From the NCBI GenBank assembly GCA_024275855.1, contig JAJRYL010000310.1, positions 1-8,783 of the forward strand: DNA of 8,783 bases, in the 5' to 3' direction. Below the pieces are notes generated by a model. The model did no database searches and had not been told where the DNA came from. It saw only the letters and a program-made list of their open reading frames with translations. This DNA comes from Deltaproteobacteria bacterium (GTDB lineage: Bacteria > Desulfobacterota > GWC2-55-46 > JADFVP01). Each line of letters starts with the position of its first letter. Positions within the stretch are counted from its first letter, which is position 1. Made by a program: the position numbers and the translations under genes. Of the stretch, positions 7,226-8,783 are shown piece by piece.

Positions 7226-7254
7226 ATTATTCGTCAATACTCGCGCCCTCTGAA
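7226..7254 (-). promoter_or_regulatory. Possible internal sigma-70-like promoter before ftsL
   Basis: On the minus strand TTCAGA (7254-7249, 4 of 6 to the -35 consensus) and AATAAT (7231-7226, 5 of 6 to the -10 consensus) are separated by 17 nt. Transcription would start about 15-20 nt before the ftsL ATGs. The spot is the most A/T-rich part of the rsmH-ftsL gap and lies downstream of the hairpins there. Matches of this quality arise by chance in A/T-rich DNA, so this is a weak call. Confidence 0.2.
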
Positions 7255-7288
7255 CCGTGGGCTCTCACTCTTTTTTAAAATCGCCCTG

Positions 7289-7347
7289 AAAAAAACATGA
7301 CCGGAAGAAGAACTCTTTACTCCGGGAAAAGACCTTGCCCGGTCTTT
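7289..7347 (-). terminator. Two small hairpins followed by a run of seven T in the rsmH-ftsL gap; possible weak terminator or attenuator
   Basis: In the transcribed direction the first inverted repeat is AAAGACC/GGTCTTT (7347-7341 and 7334-7328, 6-nt loop). The second is CCGGA/TCCGG (7325-7321 and 7305-7301), with an imperfect A/G-T/C inner stem. Seven T follow at 7295-7289, separated from the second stem by TCATG. A strong intrinsic terminator would have the T-run directly against a GC-rich stem, so full termination is unlikely. Partial read-through control between rsmH and the ftsL-ftsI-mur genes is the most I would infer. The rest of this gap (7205-7363) holds no open reading frame that I can support. 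Confidence 0.25.
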
Positions 7348-7363
7348 CATAGGGCAGAAAAGG

Positions 7364-8320
7364 TTATATCTTCTCTATGGCCCTTAACCTCGCGCTCCGG
7401 GCCTTCGGGTTCTCTTCCACCTCAGCCTCCGAAGGTTTTACGCCTCTTCTGGTTAAAAGCCTTACCAGCGGAACCTTGTCGCAGACACAGCCCGGCGCCC
7501 TCGGCGGGCAGGTACACGGATTGGCCATTTCGTTAAAAGCTCTTTTAACAACCCTGTCTTCAAGAGAATGGAACGTTATTATCGCAAGCCTGCCGCGCGG
7601 AGCGAGCACGGCAACCGAACCCTCTATGCCTCTATGCAGGCTTTCCATCTCGTCGTTTACGACCAGACGTATCGCCTGAAATACCTTGGTTGCAGGGTGC
7701 CTCTTGCGTCCGTGAAACTTTGCGGGTATTGCGCCAACGACTACTTCCGACAAAGCTCTCGTACTCTCGATTGCGCCGCCGGCCCGCGCCCTGACTATAG
7801 CCCTCGCTATGCGGGCACTGAAACGCTCTTCGCCGTATACCCTGAATATCTTCTCAAGCCCGGCCTCTTCATAAGTATTTACGACAATAAAAGCGTCAAG
7901 CTCCGACCTGTCGTCCATCCTCATGTCGAGCCTTGAGTCGGCCCTGAAGCTGAACCCGCGGGTCGGGCTTGTCAACTGGTGGGTAGAGACCCCGAGGTCG
8001 AGCAAAATACCGTCCACCTTATCTATTCCCAAAGAGTCGAGCACGGAGCGCAGTTCGGTAAAATTCGCCCTTACTATATTGACACGGCCCGAATACGCCC
8101 TTAACCGGATTGTCGCGGCTTCTATTGCGTCGATATCTTTATCGATTCCTATAAGCCGCCCGTCGGGCGCGCTCGCCTTCAACACTTCTATTGCGTGGCC
8201 GCCGCCCCCAAGCGTTCCGTCCACATATATCCGCCCGGCTTCTGGGCCGAGCTGCTCTACGGCCTCCGCAAGCAGAACCGGCCTGTGGGAGAAGCCCGCC
8301 TTAGAGTCCAAGCCGCTCAA
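7364..8320 (-). CDS. rsmH: 16S rRNA (cytosine-1402 N4)-methyltransferase RsmH (MraW)
   Basis: RsmH is an S-adenosylmethionine-dependent enzyme that N4-methylates C1402 in the decoding centre of 16S rRNA. Its 318 residues match the usual 300-320. Motifs are in order: HRPVLLAEAV (12-21); the SAM-binding DGTLGGGGH (34-42); GIDKDIDAI (58-66); LLDLGVSTHQL (106-116); RGFSFR and LDMRMD (121-136); HPATKVFQAIRLVVNDE (208-224); FHSLEDRVVK (250-259); a cysteine cluster (C269, C271, C278, C280); and the C-terminal NPKARSARLRAIEK. It overlaps the end of mraZ by 20 nt. The start is a TTG at 8320, with a second TTG in frame at 8311. Neither has a clear ribosome site, which suggests coupling to mraZ translation. 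Both leave the short leader before HRPVLL that the family shows. Confidence 0.96.
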   Translation of the reverse strand: MSGLDSKAGFSHRPVLLAEAVEQLGPEAGRIYVDGTLGGGGHAIEVLKASAPDGRLIGIDKDIDAIEAATIRLRAYSGRVNIVRANFTELRSVLDSLGIDKVDGILLDLGVSTHQLTSPTRGFSFRADSRLDMRMDDRSELDAFIVVNTYEEAGLEKIFRVYGEERFSARIARAIVRARAGGAIESTRALSEVVVGAIPAKFHGRKRHPATKVFQAIRLVVNDEMESLHRGIEGSVAVLAPRGRLAIITFHSLEDRVVKRAFNEMANPCTCPPRAPGCVCDKVPLVRLLTRRGVKPSEAEVEENPKARSARLRAIEKI

Positions 8321-8735
8321 GGGTATCTACAACCTCGTCCTGCGTTATCTCGGCCTCGAACCTGTCCCATGCCTCTTTAGACCATATCTCGACGTAACGC
8401 AACGCCCCTATCAACATAACCTCTTTGTCGAGCTTGGCGTATTCGCGAATTGTCTGCGGAATAAGTATCCGGCCAAGCTTATCGATGGCGCACTCAGTGG
8501 CGCTGGAGCAGAAGGTTCTAAGCAATTTTCTCGAATCTTTACTGAACTGCGGCAGGGCAAGCACCTTCTCTTCAAGCTTCTGCCACTCTAAAAACGGATA
8601 AGCGACAAGGCAACCGCCGTACTTGGTAACCACAAGGCGCGGGTCGTACCGCTCGTTAAGGGTTTCTCGAAATCTCGAAGGAATAGAGAGCCTTCCCTTT
8701 CCATCGAGCGTATGTTCAAACTGTCCTCTGAACAT
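8301..8735 (-). CDS. mraZ: Transcriptional regulator MraZ
   Basis: MraZ is a DNA-binding protein of the SpoVT-AbrB fold that forms rings and regulates the dcw operon it heads. The 144-residue length fits the family. Two tandem AbrB-like halves are visible: the first contains LDGKGRLSIPSRFRE (10-24), the second AIDKLGRILIPQTIREYA (83-100). The repeated DxxGRxxIPxxxR motif is the DNA-binding signature. The start FRGQFEHTLD is typical, and the ATG at 8735 is backed by AGGAG (8745-8741) with 5-nt spacing, so this start is secure. As in most bacteria it is the first gene of the cluster here and precedes rsmH, with a 20-nt overlap. By analogy with studied MraZ proteins it should bind repeats just upstream of its own gene, a region mostly beyond the window. 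Confidence 0.96.
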   Translation of the reverse strand: MFRGQFEHTLDGKGRLSIPSRFRETLNERYDPRLVVTKYGGCLVAYPFLEWQKLEEKVLALPQFSKDSRKLLRTFCSSATECAIDKLGRILIPQTIREYAKLDKEVMLIGALRYVEIWSKEAWDRFEAEITQDEVVDTLERLGL

Positions 8736-8752
8736 CTTTTCTCCTGAAAATC

Positions 8753-8774
8753 TTTTTTCCCGCTTTTTCCTCGC
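8753..8774 (-). promoter_or_regulatory. Short tandem G/A-rich near-repeat upstream of mraZ, possible part of an operator
   Basis: On the minus strand GCGAGGAAAAA (8774-8764) is followed at once by GCGGGAAAAAA (8763-8753), 9 of 11 positions alike. MraZ proteins are known to bind short G-containing repeats spaced by about one helical turn in front of mraZ, so an 11-bp period in this place is suggestive. The known TGGG-type repeat is not present, and A/G-rich leaders before a Shine-Dalgarno are common, so chance is a fair alternative. Confidence 0.2.
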
Positions 8775-8783
8775 AAGAGGTAA

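Noticed and set aside
7234..7239. TTGACG as a -35 element of an ftsL promoter
   Set aside because: No -10-like hexamer is found 16-18 nt downstream (the sequence there reads TGTGGC); the TTCAGA/AATAAT pair is the better candidate.
7923..8591. Plus-strand open frame opposite rsmH and mraZ
   Set aside because: It lies antisense to two well-supported genes and shows no family motifs.

Overview
The window is a stretch of a bacterial division and cell-wall (dcw) cluster, with every gene on the minus strand. Read in the direction of transcription (high to low coordinates) the order is mraZ, rsmH (mraW), ftsL, ftsI (pbpB), murE, murF, mraY and the first part of murD, which runs off the left edge. 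This is the classical order of dcw clusters in Gram-negative bacteria. MurE carries the DNPR motif of meso-diaminopimelate-adding enzymes, FtsI carries a C-terminal PASTA domain, and the MraY N-terminus resembles deltaproteobacterial forms. I infer a diderm bacterium, perhaps a deltaproteobacterial or Nitrospirota-like lineage. The exact phylum cannot be fixed from this sequence alone. Many short A/T-rich runs and several TTG/GTG starts are present.

Layout: the right edge (8736-8783) holds the mraZ leader with a good ribosome binding site and a short G/A-rich near-repeat. mraZ and rsmH overlap by 20 nt. A 150-160 nt gap with two small hairpins and a T-run separates rsmH from ftsL. ftsL and ftsI overlap by 4 nt. 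A 72-nt gap leads to murE, which is broken into two overlapping reading frames by what looks like a single lost base just after the ATP-binding domain core. A 98-nt gap precedes murF. Between murF and mraY lies a 183-nt spacer of unusual build: five nearly contiguous palindromes, flanked by an 8-bp direct repeat. mraY is followed by murD, most likely started at a TTG behind the strongest Shine-Dalgarno sequence seen here.

Function: MurE, MurF and MurD are the ATP-dependent ligases that build the UDP-MurNAc-pentapeptide stem, and MraY attaches it to undecaprenyl phosphate. FtsI cross-links septal peptidoglycan, FtsL belongs to the septal FtsQLB complex, RsmH methylates 16S rRNA, and MraZ is the cluster's own transcription factor. 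The two points most worth checking are the palindrome array at 1497-1659 and the murE frameshift at about 4285-4289. No RNA genes, CRISPR arrays or transposase genes were seen.
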